Assembly (NCBI RefSeq): GCF_019890675.1
Contig: NZ_JAIOAA010000014.1
Span: 1 to 64,000 of the forward strand
Origin: Micromonospora sp. PLK6-60
Lineage (GTDB): Bacteria; Actinomycetota; Actinomycetes; Mycobacteriales; Micromonosporaceae
DNA length: 64,000 nt
Direction of reading: 5' to 3'
The notes beneath the pieces were generated by a model, which was not told the origin of the DNA, searched no databases, and saw only the letters and a list, made by a program, of their open reading frames with translations. A program made the position numbers and the translations under genes. Positions 42,268-50,734 of the stretch are shown here, piece by piece. Position 1 is the first letter of the stretch, and every line of letters starts with the position of its first letter.

Positions 42268-43710
42268 TCAGCGCACCAGCAGGCCGTGCGCGTCCCCGGC
42301 GTCCCGCAACGCCCGCAACGCGTCGGCCACCGGCAGCGGCGGCGGCACCGGCAGGTCGTACGGCTGGTTGCGCAGCACCTCGGTGGCCCGGCTGGTGGGC
42401 ACGGAGGCCACCGGGTAGCCGCGGGCCGAACCCCGGTCCAGGGCGCGGCGCCGGCGGCCGAACGCGGCCACCGCCAGCCACTGCGGCAGCCCGGCCAGGG
42501 CCGGCGAGCGGACCCCGGGCGGTTCCGGGAGTACGTCCACCGAGCTGAACGGCTCGCTGCCGGCGAGCCACCACTCCACCCCCTCCACCCGTCGCCGGGT
42601 CGCGTTCTCGCACCAGTACGGCACCAGCCCCGCCCGCACCACCTGCCACGGGTCGAGCAGCCGGCCGCACTCCACCACCAACCGGTCGCCGGTCTTGCCG
42701 CTGCGGCGCAGCCAGCCGCGGTACAGGTCGGCGGTGGCCGCGCTGAGCGCCTCCGGCTGCGGGACCAGCACCCGGTGCAACGGGTGGCCGCGCCGGCCGG
42801 CCCAGACCGCCACGCTGTCGGCGAACCCGCCGTCGACGCCCGCCTCGGCGGGCTCCCGGGGCGCGCTGACCTCCGGCGGCGCCCAGTGGGCACGGGCCCC
42901 GCCGGCGGCCCGGAGCACCTGGCGCAGGGCGCGCGAGTCGGGGTGGAAGTCGACCGGCTCCAGCCCGCTGGCCGGCGAACCGACCTGGAAGCTGTGCCCG
43001 GCCCCCTCGTCGCGTACCGGCCAGGTGCGGGCGTCGCGCAGCAGCAGCACCGCCGCCCCCGGGTGCAGCCGGTCGGCGAGGAACCGCCGGTACGCCGCCG
43101 GCAGCGTCCGCCAGCGCACCGCCAGCGACACGGTGGCCCCGGCGAGCGACCCCCGGCTGGCCGGGCAGTGCACCTGGCGTACGTGCACGTCCGGGTTGCC
43201 GGCCAGCAGGCGGGCGGCGAGGGCGGCGCCGTGGTCCAGGGCGGCCGCCGGCCGGTCCACCGCCCCGCCGGTCCAGTGCACCGTCATCTCGAACGAGGCG
43301 GGCAGCCAGGGCATGTCCAGCGCCACGGCCAGGTGGGCGGCGGCGCCGTGCGGCGAGCCGATCAGCACCCCCGGGTAGCGACGCCGCGGGTACTGCCCGA
43401 CCAGCCAGTCGGCGACCCGGGCGGCGTCCACCTCCGCCGCCTGTGCGGGGGTGAGCGCGACCCGGGTGACGGCCCGGGCGGCGGCGGCCCGGCGTACCGG
43501 GTCGGGCGCGCCCGGGAAGCGGGAGACCGCCCCGGGGGCGCCCAGGTCGGCGCAGTCCGCGCCGCGCAGGGCCCGGGCCGCCGCGGCCACCAGGATCCGC
43601 GCGGTGCTGCCCACGGCGACCACCCGGTCGCCGGCCAGCCCGGCGCCCGCCGCCACCACGTCCCGGTGCGTCTCGGGCACCGGGCCCACCCTGCCTCGTT
43701 CGCTCACCAC
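42268..43710 (-). CDS. Hypothetical protein, about 480 residues, unrecognised
   Basis: A complete soluble frame with normal codon use but no family I recognise. It opens near VVSERGRVGPVPETH (GTG at 43710 or 43707, GGGAAG upstream), passes AVGSTARILVAAAARALRGADCADLG and VLIGSPHGAAAHLAVALDMPWLPASFEMTVHW, and ends with RATEVLRNQPYDLPVPPPLPVADALRALRDAGDAHGLLVR. Trp and His are plentiful in the middle (SFEMTVHWTGG, ARTWPVRDEGAGHSFQVG). No signal peptide or membrane segment. It precedes the sigma-STAS gene by 258 bases, a gap in which no gene is seen. Confidence 0.7.
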   Translation of the reverse strand: MVSERGRVGPVPETHRDVVAAGAGLAGDRVVAVGSTARILVAAAARALRGADCADLGAPGAVSRFPGAPDPVRRAAAARAVTRVALTPAQAAEVDAARVADWLVGQYPRRRYPGVLIGSPHGAAAHLAVALDMPWLPASFEMTVHWTGGAVDRPAAALDHGAALAARLLAGNPDVHVRQVHCPASRGSLAGATVSLAVRWRTLPAAYRRFLADRLHPGAAVLLLRDARTWPVRDEGAGHSFQVGSPASGLEPVDFHPDSRALRQVLRAAGGARAHWAPPEVSAPREPAEAGVDGGFADSVAVWAGRRGHPLHRVLVPQPEALSAATADLYRGWLRRSGKTGDRLVVECGRLLDPWQVVRAGLVPYWCENATRRRVEGVEWWLAGSEPFSSVDVLPEPPGVRSPALAGLPQWLAVAAFGRRRRALDRGSARGYPVASVPTSRATEVLRNQPYDLPVPPPLPVADALRALRDAGDAHGLLVR

Positions 43711-43807
43711 GCGGCCCGGCTTCCCGCCCCGAACGGGTCTAAACGGGCATCTGCCGTCGGTCGGGATCATTCGCTGCGCGGCGGCGGATGCCCGCCGACC
43801 GGGGACG

Positions 43808-45571
43808 TCAGCGGATGTCCTCCGCCTCCACGGCCATCGCGGTCTCCAGCACCCGGTCGCGGACCCGGCGCGCGGCGTCACCGGCGGCGAAGACGCCGCG
43901 CAGGTCCGCGAAGGCCGGTTCCGGCGGGGCCAGCGGCACCCGGGCGTCCACCACCGCCTCCAGCACGCTGGGCCGGTCGGCGGCGAGCACCTCGTCCCAC
44001 GCCGCCCCGACCAGGTCCGGCCGGTCCACCCGGACGCCGTGCAGGCCGAGCAGCCGGGCCCAGCCCGCGTACGGGACGTCGGGCCGGCGGTCGGCCGTGC
44101 TGGTGGGGAACGTCCGGCCGCCGCCCACCCCGGACTGGTCGCGGTTGTTGAGCACCAGCACCACCAGCCGCGGGTCGGCCCACTCCGGCCAGTGGTGGGC
44201 CACCGTGATCAGTTCCGCCAGCCCGTTGAGCTGCATCGCCCCGTCCCCGACCAGCGCGAGCACCGGCTGGTCCGGGCGGGCCAGCTTGGCCGCCACCGCG
44301 TACGGCAGGGCGCAGCCGGTCGAGCCGAGCGTGCCGCAGAGCTGCGCGTTGACCCCCGGCGGCAGCGCCAGGTGACGGGCGTACCAGTAGAGCACCGAGC
44401 CGACGTCCACGGCGACCGCGCCGGTGCGCGGCGCCCGGGCCGACAGTTCGCGCAGCACCAGTTGCGGGTTCACCGGCTCGGCGGGCGCGGCGGCCCGCTC
44501 TTCGGCCTCCGCGTGCCACCGGTCCACCGCCGCCTCGACGGTGGCCCGCCACTGCGGGCTGCGCCGTTCCGACACCCGGTTCAGCAGCGCCCGCAGCGTT
44601 TCGGCGGCGTCGCCGACCAGTGCCACGTCGACCGGGTAGTGGCTGCCGATCCGCCGCCCGTCGATGTCGATCTGCACCGTCCGGGTCTGGCCCGGCATCG
44701 GCAGGTACTCCGTCCACGGCTCGGTGGTGCCCACCATCAGCAGGGTGTCGCAGCCCCCCATCAGCTGGGCGCTGGCCGCGGTGCCGACCTCGCCGAGCAC
44801 CCCGGTGTGGAACGGCAGCCGCTCGTCGAGCACCGGCTTGCCGAGCAGCGAGGTGGCCACCCCGGCGCCCAGCCGGTCGGCCAACGCGACGATCTCCGCG
44901 CCCGCGTCCCGCCCGCCCTGGCCGACCAGGATCGCCAGCCGGCGGCCGGTGTCGAGCAGCGCGGCGGCGGCGTCCAGGTCGGCGTCGTGCGGCAGCACCC
45001 GGGCCAGCGGGGCGCCCGGGGTGGCGGTCACCAGGCGCCCGTGCTGCGGGTACCGGTCGGCGACCGGCGCGACCTGCAACGCGCGGGGCAGCACCACGCA
45101 GGTCGGGCTGCGGGTCGCCGCGGCGGTCTGGAACGCCTGGTCGAGCAGCGGCGCGACCTGTTCCGGCGACCGCCCGTAGCGGACGAACTGGTTGCACACG
45201 TCGCCGAAGAGCCGGCTCAGCCCGATCTCCTGGTGCGCGTTGCCGAGCGGCCCGGTCACGTCCTCGCCGACGATCGCCACCACCGGCTTGCTGTCCAGCT
45301 TGGCGTCGTACAGGCCGTTGAGCAGGTGCACCGCGCTGGGGCCCTGGGTGGCCAGGCAGACGCCGATGCCGCCGGTGAACTTGGCGTGCCCGGCGGCCAT
45401 GAAGGCGGCGGTCTCCTCGTGCCGGGCCGGCACGAACGCCGGGTCGCCGCCGGCGTGGTCCAGCGCGTCGACGAGCGGGGCGATCGCCGCACCGGGGCAG
45501 CCGAACGCGCGGGGCACCCCCCAGGCGCGCAGCCGTTCCACCACCAGGTCGACGACGGTCCGCTCAGCCAT
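43808..45571 (-). CDS. Thiamine-diphosphate enzyme of the acetolactate synthase / pyruvate oxidase type
   Basis: A 587-residue ThDP-dependent enzyme with the usual three domains: N-terminal Pyr domain with the catalytic Glu in RHEETAAFMAAGHAKFTGG (about residue 52), a central domain with LAILVGQGGRDAGAEIVALADRLGAGVATSLLGK, and a C-terminal PP domain with the cofactor motif GDGAMQLNGLAELITV followed by LNN. It could be pyruvate oxidase/dehydrogenase-like or acetolactate synthase-like; the central domain's FAD site cannot be judged. It overlaps the eRF1-like gene by 8 bases. Confidence 0.9.
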   Translation of the reverse strand: MAERTVVDLVVERLRAWGVPRAFGCPGAAIAPLVDALDHAGGDPAFVPARHEETAAFMAAGHAKFTGGIGVCLATQGPSAVHLLNGLYDAKLDSKPVVAIVGEDVTGPLGNAHQEIGLSRLFGDVCNQFVRYGRSPEQVAPLLDQAFQTAAATRSPTCVVLPRALQVAPVADRYPQHGRLVTATPGAPLARVLPHDADLDAAAALLDTGRRLAILVGQGGRDAGAEIVALADRLGAGVATSLLGKPVLDERLPFHTGVLGEVGTAASAQLMGGCDTLLMVGTTEPWTEYLPMPGQTRTVQIDIDGRRIGSHYPVDVALVGDAAETLRALLNRVSERRSPQWRATVEAAVDRWHAEAEERAAAPAEPVNPQLVLRELSARAPRTGAVAVDVGSVLYWYARHLALPPGVNAQLCGTLGSTGCALPYAVAAKLARPDQPVLALVGDGAMQLNGLAELITVAHHWPEWADPRLVVLVLNNRDQSGVGGGRTFPTSTADRRPDVPYAGWARLLGLHGVRVDRPDLVGAAWDEVLAADRPSVLEAVVDARVPLAPPEPAFADLRGVFAAGDAARRVRDRVLETAMAVEAEDIR

Positions 45572-46691
45572 GGACGAACCGCCCGGGGGTGCCGACGTCG
45601 ACGTAGCGCAGCACGGCGCCCACCCCGTCGGTGAGGTCCGGGGCCTCGTCCGGGCCCAGCACGGCCAGCTCGGCGTGCGTGCCGACCAGCGCCCGGACCA
45701 GGGCGGCGTCGGCGCGGACCTGCTGCCGTTCGGTGGCCGAGGTGCCGACCAGCCGGCGCGGGTCGGTGGCGATGTCGGTCGGCTCCGGGCCGATCCACAG
45801 CCGGCCGTCCGCGGACGGGTCGTCGACCAGCAGCATGGTGTCGACCTGGTTGCGGCGCAGGGCGTCGACCACCGCGTCGAGTCCGGCGCCGACGTCCTCC
45901 TGCATGCCGAAGCGGTCCAGCGCCTCGGTGATCCGCTGCTCGGCGACCTCGGCGATGGTCTGCACGGTCAGGTCGTCCATGGCCTCCGGATCGGCGCCCC
46001 CGGTACGCGAGCCGGCGTCGGTGCGGACCACCACGTCCTGCCACCGCTCGGGCAGTTGGGCGGCGACCATGCCGGTGGCCCGGATGTCGCCGGCCAGCAC
46101 CACCACGTCGGCGCCGACCCGCTCGGCCAGCTCGGCGGTGGCCGCCGCCACGTCGCCGGCGTTGTGGTGCCACGCCTCCATCGCCGCCCGCTGGTAGCGG
46201 GACTGGGACCAGCCGCCGGGTTTGACCTGGTGCAGCTGGTGGCTCTCCCGCCCCTTGACGTGGGCCCGACGCGGGACGCCGCCGGCGCTGACCGCCACCG
46301 CGTCCGCGCCGGTGCGGTCGGCCAGCACCCGCACCCAGGAGACCTGTTCGCCGCGCTGGGCGAGCAGGGGCATGACGTGCGGCAGCGGGGAGACCGCGGC
46401 CAGGTCGCGCAGCGGCGGGGCGGAGAGGTACTCGGAGAGCACCAGCCGGCCGTGGCTGGCGAAGGCGGCCAGGCCGTAGTCGCCGGGCATCGGGTCGTGG
46501 CCGCGTACCACCCGGTCCAGCGCGGCGATGGTCGGCTCGTCGGCGCCCTGGTCGGCGAGTTGCCCGCTGAGGGCCCGCCAGCGCAGGTCCAGCGCCGGGC
46601 GCGCGTCCTGGGTGTCCCGGGAGGCGTCCAGGTAGACCGAGCACCACGGCCCGGGACGGTCGTAGAGCGGGCGCAGGAAGGACAGCTGCAT
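45564..46691 (-). CDS. Bacterial eRF1-like / Vms1-Ankzf1 family protein
   Basis: A 375-residue protein of the actinobacterial baeRF group related to the eRF1 central domain and Vms1/Ankzf1. Visible: WCSVYLDASRDTQDARPALDLRWRAL near the N-terminus, ESHQLHQVKPGGWSQSRYQRAAMEAWHHN (about 165-195; the loop with the candidate catalytic Gln), VVVLAGDIRATGMVAAQLPE and an eRF1 domain-3-like C-terminus. Family members release nascent chains or bind ribosomes in hibernation; the role here is inferred. It heads a two-gene operon with the ThDP enzyme. Confidence 0.85.
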   Translation of the reverse strand: MQLSFLRPLYDRPGPWCSVYLDASRDTQDARPALDLRWRALSGQLADQGADEPTIAALDRVVRGHDPMPGDYGLAAFASHGRLVLSEYLSAPPLRDLAAVSPLPHVMPLLAQRGEQVSWVRVLADRTGADAVAVSAGGVPRRAHVKGRESHQLHQVKPGGWSQSRYQRAAMEAWHHNAGDVAAATAELAERVGADVVVLAGDIRATGMVAAQLPERWQDVVVRTDAGSRTGGADPEAMDDLTVQTIAEVAEQRITEALDRFGMQEDVGAGLDAVVDALRRNQVDTMLLVDDPSADGRLWIGPEPTDIATDPRRLVGTSATERQQVRADAALVRALVGTHAELAVLGPDEAPDLTDGVGAVLRYVDVGTPGRFVHG

Positions 46692-46844
46692 GCTCGACCC
46701 CTTTCCGGCTCGGCCCCCCGCATACCCGCGCCGCTGCGCTTGTCACCTGGCGGGCCCGCGCCCCGTGACCACGATTCATTCACGTCGTTCAACCCGCGGA
46801 GCCGATACCATCTGTGAACGGAACGGGACTCTCGGTGGTGACCG

Positions 46845-47387
46845 ATGGATACTGACCTGCAATACCCGCGTGTGGTCCGCCCCACGGAACGGATCATCAC
46901 CGCCCGGGTGGTCCGCCTGCTCGACGGCTACCCCCGCGAGGTGCGGGTGGGACAACCGGTGCTGGTGGCGGTGCTGACCGCCGCCGGGCTGGCGGGGCTG
47001 CTGCTCCGGCTGGTGCGGGCGGTGCTGTCCAGCGGCGGTGGCGCGGCCCGGCGCAGCTTCAAGGACCTGAAGAAGGGGCCGGAGTTCCTGGTCACCCCGG
47101 TGCGCCTGCGCGACGGCGCGGGCCGGCTCTGCGAGGTGGAGCTGCACGGCCACCTGCCGCAGAGCGCCCTGCACCCGGCGGACCACGTGCAGATCACCCT
47201 GCGCCCGCAGCGGGACGCCGACCTGCCGCCGCGGATCGAACGGATCGTCAACCTGACCACCGGGCAGTTGCTCACCCCGCGGGTGCCCACCCTCTGGTCG
47301 CACCTGGGCCCGCCGCTGCTGCTCCAGGCCGTCTTCGGCGCGCTGCTGATCGCCGCGCTGGCCGGCTGGTCGATGCTGACCGGCTGA
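46845..47387 (+). CDS. Hypothetical membrane protein (two TM segments)
   Basis: A 180-residue protein: a hydrophilic N-terminus (MDTDLQYPRVVRPTERIITARVVRLLDGYPREVR), a hydrophobic PVLVAVLTAAGLAGLLLRLVRAVL, a globular region with LVTPVRLRDGAGRLCEVELHGHLPQSALHPADHVQITLRPQ, and a C-terminal hydrophobic LLLQAVFGALLIAALAGWSML. No family is recognised. GGTGG precedes the ATG. It is divergent from the eRF1-like operon; a palindrome follows 96 bases downstream. Confidence 0.75.
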   Translation: MDTDLQYPRVVRPTERIITARVVRLLDGYPREVRVGQPVLVAVLTAAGLAGLLLRLVRAVLSSGGGAARRSFKDLKKGPEFLVTPVRLRDGAGRLCEVELHGHLPQSALHPADHVQITLRPQRDADLPPRIERIVNLTTGQLLTPRVPTLWSHLGPPLLLQAVFGALLIAALAGWSMLTG

Positions 47388-47482
47388 TCATCGCCGCGTT
47401 ACGGCTGCGGGTGCGTGTTGGCAAGCGGGCGATCCGGCGGGTCCGGGCCACGGGAAGGCGGGGCGGACCGGCGGTGGTCTGC

Positions 47483-47538
47483 GATTGAGCGTGATACCTC
47501 AGAGTCATCAAAATTACTCTGAGGTATCACGCTCGATC
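47483..47538. terminator. Long palindromic hairpin between convergent genes
   Basis: Arms 47483-47505 and 47516-47538 match at 22 of 23 positions (core GTGATACCTCAGAGT) around a 10-base A+T-rich loop CATCAAAATT. It lies between convergent stops at 47387 and 47594 and probably terminates both. The arms are unrelated to the four 28-base palindromic elements. Its low G+C suggests it might instead be a repeated element. Confidence 0.7.
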
Positions 47539-47593
47539 TGGTCGGTCGGTCCGGCGGCCGGGGCCGGCCCGGCGGCCGACGCAAGCCCGGTGG

Positions 47594-47941
47594 TCAGCCG
47601 ACCGGGGTGGGCGTGCGCGGCTGCACGGGAGTCGGACGCAGCAGGCCGCGGCGCCGGGCCCAGCGCTCGAACAACAGGGTGGCGAACGGCGGCACGGCAC
47701 AGGCCAGGGCGACCGCGGTCACCGGCAGGCTCCACCGGTGCAGCCGGGCCACCGCCAGCACCAGGACGCCGTACGCCACGAAGAGCCCGCCGTGGATCGG
47801 GCCGAAGATCTGCACCCCGGTCTCGTCGGCCGGCGGCCCGTACTTGACCGCCATCCCCACCAGCAGGGCTAGCCAGGAGCACGCCTCGGCGATCGCGGCG
47901 ACGACGAACAGCCGGGTGATCTTCTCGCGCATGCCGCCCAT
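47594..47941 (-). CDS. DUF3817 membrane protein
   Basis: A 115-residue membrane protein with three hydrophobic segments: LFVVAAIAEACSWLALLVGMAV, FGPIHGGLFVAYGVLVLAVA and LPVTAVALACAVPPFATLLF. AEACSWLALL and GPIHG are the DUF3817 signature. The function is unknown; relatives accompany transport or redox genes. Start MGGMREK or the second Met; a GAGG lies upstream of both. Confidence 0.88.
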   Translation of the reverse strand: MGGMREKITRLFVVAAIAEACSWLALLVGMAVKYGPPADETGVQIFGPIHGGLFVAYGVLVLAVARLHRWSLPVTAVALACAVPPFATLLFERWARRRGLLRPTPVQPRTPTPVG

Positions 47942-48115
47942 GCTAGCCAGCCTCGCCGGGCCGGCCGCGGCGCAGGCGGCGACGCGACCGCCGTCACGGT
48001 CACCACGCCGGGTAGGTGCGACGCGACGGCGGGTGGGTAAAGAGGTATTCGGGTCTATCCCCCGCCCGCCGAGCCATGCGAGGTTAGGGGGACCAACGGT
48101 GACAGGGTGGTGACC

Positions 48116-49594
48116 ATGGGCGAGGACGTCGGCGTACGCACCTTCAGTCGGGAGGATCGGGCCCGCTACCGCGAGAAGGTCCGCCGCTGCCTCGACGTCT
48201 TCGCCGAGATGCTGCGCGAGTCCCGGTTCGACGTGCAGCGGCCGATGACCGGCCTGGAGATCGAGCTGAACTTGGTCGACGACGACTCGATGCCGGCGAT
48301 GCGCAACGCCGACGTGCTGGCCGCGATTGCCGACCCGGCCTTCCAGACCGAGCTGGGCCAGTTCAACGTCGAGATCAACGTGGCGCCCCGCCGGCTGGCC
48401 GGCACCGGCACCGCTGAGTTCGAGCAGCACGTCCGGGCCAGCCTCAACGCCGCCGAGGAGAAGGCCCGCACGGTCGGCGCGCACATGGTGATGATCGGCA
48501 TCCTGCCCACCCTCCGGCCGGAGCACCTGACCGCCGAGACGCTGTCGGCGAACCCGCGCTACGCCCTGCTCAACGAGCAGATCTTCGCCGCCCGTGGCGA
48601 GGACCTGCGGATCGCGATCAGTGGGGTGGAGCGACTCGGCACCACCGCGGACACCATCACCCCGGAGGCGGCCTGCACCAGCACCCAGTTCCACCTGCAG
48701 GTCAGCCCGGACCAGTTCGCCGACTACTGGAACGCCGCCCAGGCCATCGCCGGCATCCAGGTGGCGTTGGGGGCGAACTCACCGCTGTTCTTCGGCCGGG
48801 AGCTGTGGCGCGAGACCCGGGTGCCGCTGTTCGAGCAGGCCACCGACACCAGGTCCGAGGAGATCAAGGCCCAGGGGGTACGCCCGCGGGTGTGGTTCGG
48901 GGAACGCTGGATCACCAGCGTGTTCGACCTGTTCGAGGAGAACGTCCGCTACTTCCCCGCCCTGCTGCCGGTCTGCGACCCGGAGGACCCGGCCACCGCC
49001 CTCGCCGAGGGCGGGGTGCCGAAGCTCGCCGAGCTGCGGCTGCACAATGGCACCGTCTACCGGTGGAACCGGCCCGTCTACGACGTGTTGAAGGGCCGCC
49101 CGCACCTGCGGGTGGAGAACCGGGTGCTGCCCGCCGGGCCGACCGTGTTGGACACCGTCGCCAACGGCGCGTTCTACTTCGGACTGGTCCGGGCGCTGGC
49201 CGAATCCGACCGGCCACTGTGGTCGCAGATGTCGTTCAGCGCGGCCGAGGAAAACTTCCACAGCTGCGCCCGGCACGGCATCGACGCCCAGGTGTACTGG
49301 CCGGGGCTGGGCTACCTGCCGGCCACCGAGCTGGTGCTGCGCCGGCTGCTGCCGCTGGCATACCAGGGGCTGGACCGGGCGGGCCTGGACCCGGGTGAGC
49401 GGGACCGGCTGCTCGGCATCATCGAGCAGCGCTGCCTGACCGGGCGCAACGGCGCGACCTGGCAGGTGGCGACGCTGCACCGGCTGGAGTCGGCCGACCA
49501 CCTGGACCGGCCGGAGGCGCTGCGCCAGGTGGTCCGCCACTACGTGGAGCTGATGCACAGCAACCGCCCCGTGCACGAGTGGCCGATCCCCTGA
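48116..49594 (+). CDS. Glutamate-cysteine ligase family protein
   Basis: A 492-residue GCS2-type ATP-dependent carboxylate-amine ligase: RPMTGLEIELNLVDDDSMPAM, TELGQFNVEINVAP, EAACTSTQFHLQVSPDQFADYWNAAQAIAGIQVALGANSPLFFGRELWRETRVPLFEQATDTR, and HNGTVYRWNRPVY. In mycothiol-using actinobacteria it is unlikely to feed glutathione; a role in gamma-glutamylcysteine for ergothioneine or another peptide is possible. The start is ATG at 48116; in-frame GTGs at 48107 and 48110 are alternatives. Confidence 0.85.
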   Translation: MGEDVGVRTFSREDRARYREKVRRCLDVFAEMLRESRFDVQRPMTGLEIELNLVDDDSMPAMRNADVLAAIADPAFQTELGQFNVEINVAPRRLAGTGTAEFEQHVRASLNAAEEKARTVGAHMVMIGILPTLRPEHLTAETLSANPRYALLNEQIFAARGEDLRIAISGVERLGTTADTITPEAACTSTQFHLQVSPDQFADYWNAAQAIAGIQVALGANSPLFFGRELWRETRVPLFEQATDTRSEEIKAQGVRPRVWFGERWITSVFDLFEENVRYFPALLPVCDPEDPATALAEGGVPKLAELRLHNGTVYRWNRPVYDVLKGRPHLRVENRVLPAGPTVLDTVANGAFYFGLVRALAESDRPLWSQMSFSAAEENFHSCARHGIDAQVYWPGLGYLPATELVLRRLLPLAYQGLDRAGLDPGERDRLLGIIEQRCLTGRNGATWQVATLHRLESADHLDRPEALRQVVRHYVELMHSNRPVHEWPIP

Positions 49595-49781
49595 CCGATC
49601 AGCCCGCGGCGCCCCAGGGCGACGGGGCCTCGTGAACGGTGCCGGCCGGGGGCACCGGTGGATCGGAGGTGCGACATGCCCGAACCCTAGAGCGACATTT
49701 TGGAGCCGCCGCTCCCGGCAGCCGGTTGCCGACCTGCCGCCGCCGCGGTGCTACCGGCGCCAGGGGTGTCCTCACCGCAGG

Positions 49782-49894
49782 CTACGAACTTGATGTCGTA
49801 AACGAATCACGCGGCCAGTCGAGACCGGGACCTATCCTCCCAAAAGCGCTCGTCCATGCCCTCACGTGATTCGTCTACGTCATCAAGTTCGTAG
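49782..49894. repeat. Palindromic element copy 4 (28-base arms, compensatory change)
   Basis: Arms at 49782-49809 and 49867-49894 match at 26 of 28 positions, and the pairing extends on both ends (CCGCAG outside, CACG/CGTG inside). At arm position 5 this copy has G where the others have C, and its opposite arm carries the matching change, so the pair is preserved. The interior shares GCGCTCG...TCCAT with copy 3. It lies between convergent genes. Confidence 0.88.
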
Positions 49895-49931
49895 GCTGCG
49901 GATCGACCACCTTCCCGGGGGAGCCTCCGGG

Positions 49932-50112
49932 CGCGGCACGGACGCACGGCAAGGCACGGACGCACGGCAAGGCACGGACGCACGGCAAGGCACGGACGCA
50001 CGGCAAAGGCACGAACGCACGGCACGGACGCACGGCACGAACGCACGGAACGGCACGGCACGAACGCACGGAACGGCACGGCACGGACGCACGGCGCGCC
50101 ACGGACGGCGCG
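49932..50112. repeat. Tandem array with 18-base unit
   Basis: Five near-perfect copies of GGCACGGACGCACGGCAA are followed by variants with AACG and GGAAC. It sits beside palindromic element copy 4 and just downstream of the xylanase remnant. No gene is supported; from 49595 to 49781 nothing else is seen. Confidence 0.8.
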
Positions 50113-50213
50113 GCAGGCGTGGGCCGGCGCACAAGCCTCCGCCGGCCGACGGGCCGTCGGCCGGCGGAGGTGGGGCGCGGCGGCCCGGGAAGCCGCCGCG
50201 CAGCGACCGTCGG

Positions 50214-50440
50214 TCAGCCGGTGCCGCAGGAGACCGAGGGCCAGGTCCAGTTGCCATTGTGTGGGATCGTCATGGTCCAGTCGTGCGAGCCGAGAGGGTG
50301 GCGGTGCACCCACCGCCGCCGCCACCGCCCCCGCCGGCACCACGACCGCCGCCCCCGCCACCACCGCCGGAGCCGCCGATCGTGATGTGCGAGCTACCAC
50401 TGCTCTGGTAGCCCTCGGCCGCCATGGCCATCCAGTTGTG
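50214..50440 (-). pseudogene. Remnant of a GH11 endo-xylanase gene with C-terminal binding module
   Basis: On the minus strand one frame reads WMAMAAEGYQSSGSSHITIGG, a Gly-rich linker and CTATLSA, and a second frame reads DWTMTIP, then NGNWTWPSVSCGTG and a stop at 50214. These are the end of a GH11 catalytic domain (the EGYQSSGSS motif), the Gly linker and the start and end of the carbohydrate-binding module of Streptomyces XlnB-type xylanases. The catalytic domain and most of the binding module are deleted and the frame is shifted, so the gene is dead. The upstream promoter region with an operator-like palindrome survives. Confidence 0.75.
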
Positions 50441-50550
50441 AATGCCCGGGTCGTCCCCGTCGCGGTAGCGACCCGGATCGACAGGAGTCGAGATCTGTCG
50501 ATGCCGAAAATTATGCGACCGCCGTATCGGAGCGTCAATGACTCTCGGAA

Positions 50551-50565
50551 ATGTTTCGGAAACAT
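50551..50565 (-). promoter_or_regulatory. Operator-like palindrome upstream of the xylanase remnant
   Basis: ATGTTTCGGAAACAT is a 15-base palindrome. Similar GAAA...TTTC palindromes lie upstream of xylanase genes in actinomycetes and bind LacI-family repressors. Toward the remnant gene, TTGACG and TAATTT spaced 19 bases apart could be the old promoter. Between 50566 and 50734 nothing else is clear. Confidence 0.5.
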
Positions 50566-50734
50566 GCTGGCGTGGCGGTAGCGGGATCTGACGCGGCGAT
50601 CGCCGCGCCCAGCAGCAGTTTCCGCAGCGCTCGCCGCGCACGTCCGCCGGCCCGCCCCAGGAATCCGCCGAACACACCGACTTCGGCGGCCGTGAGTTCC
50701 GGAAGGATTCCGGAGCGATGGACCGCAGGCCGAG

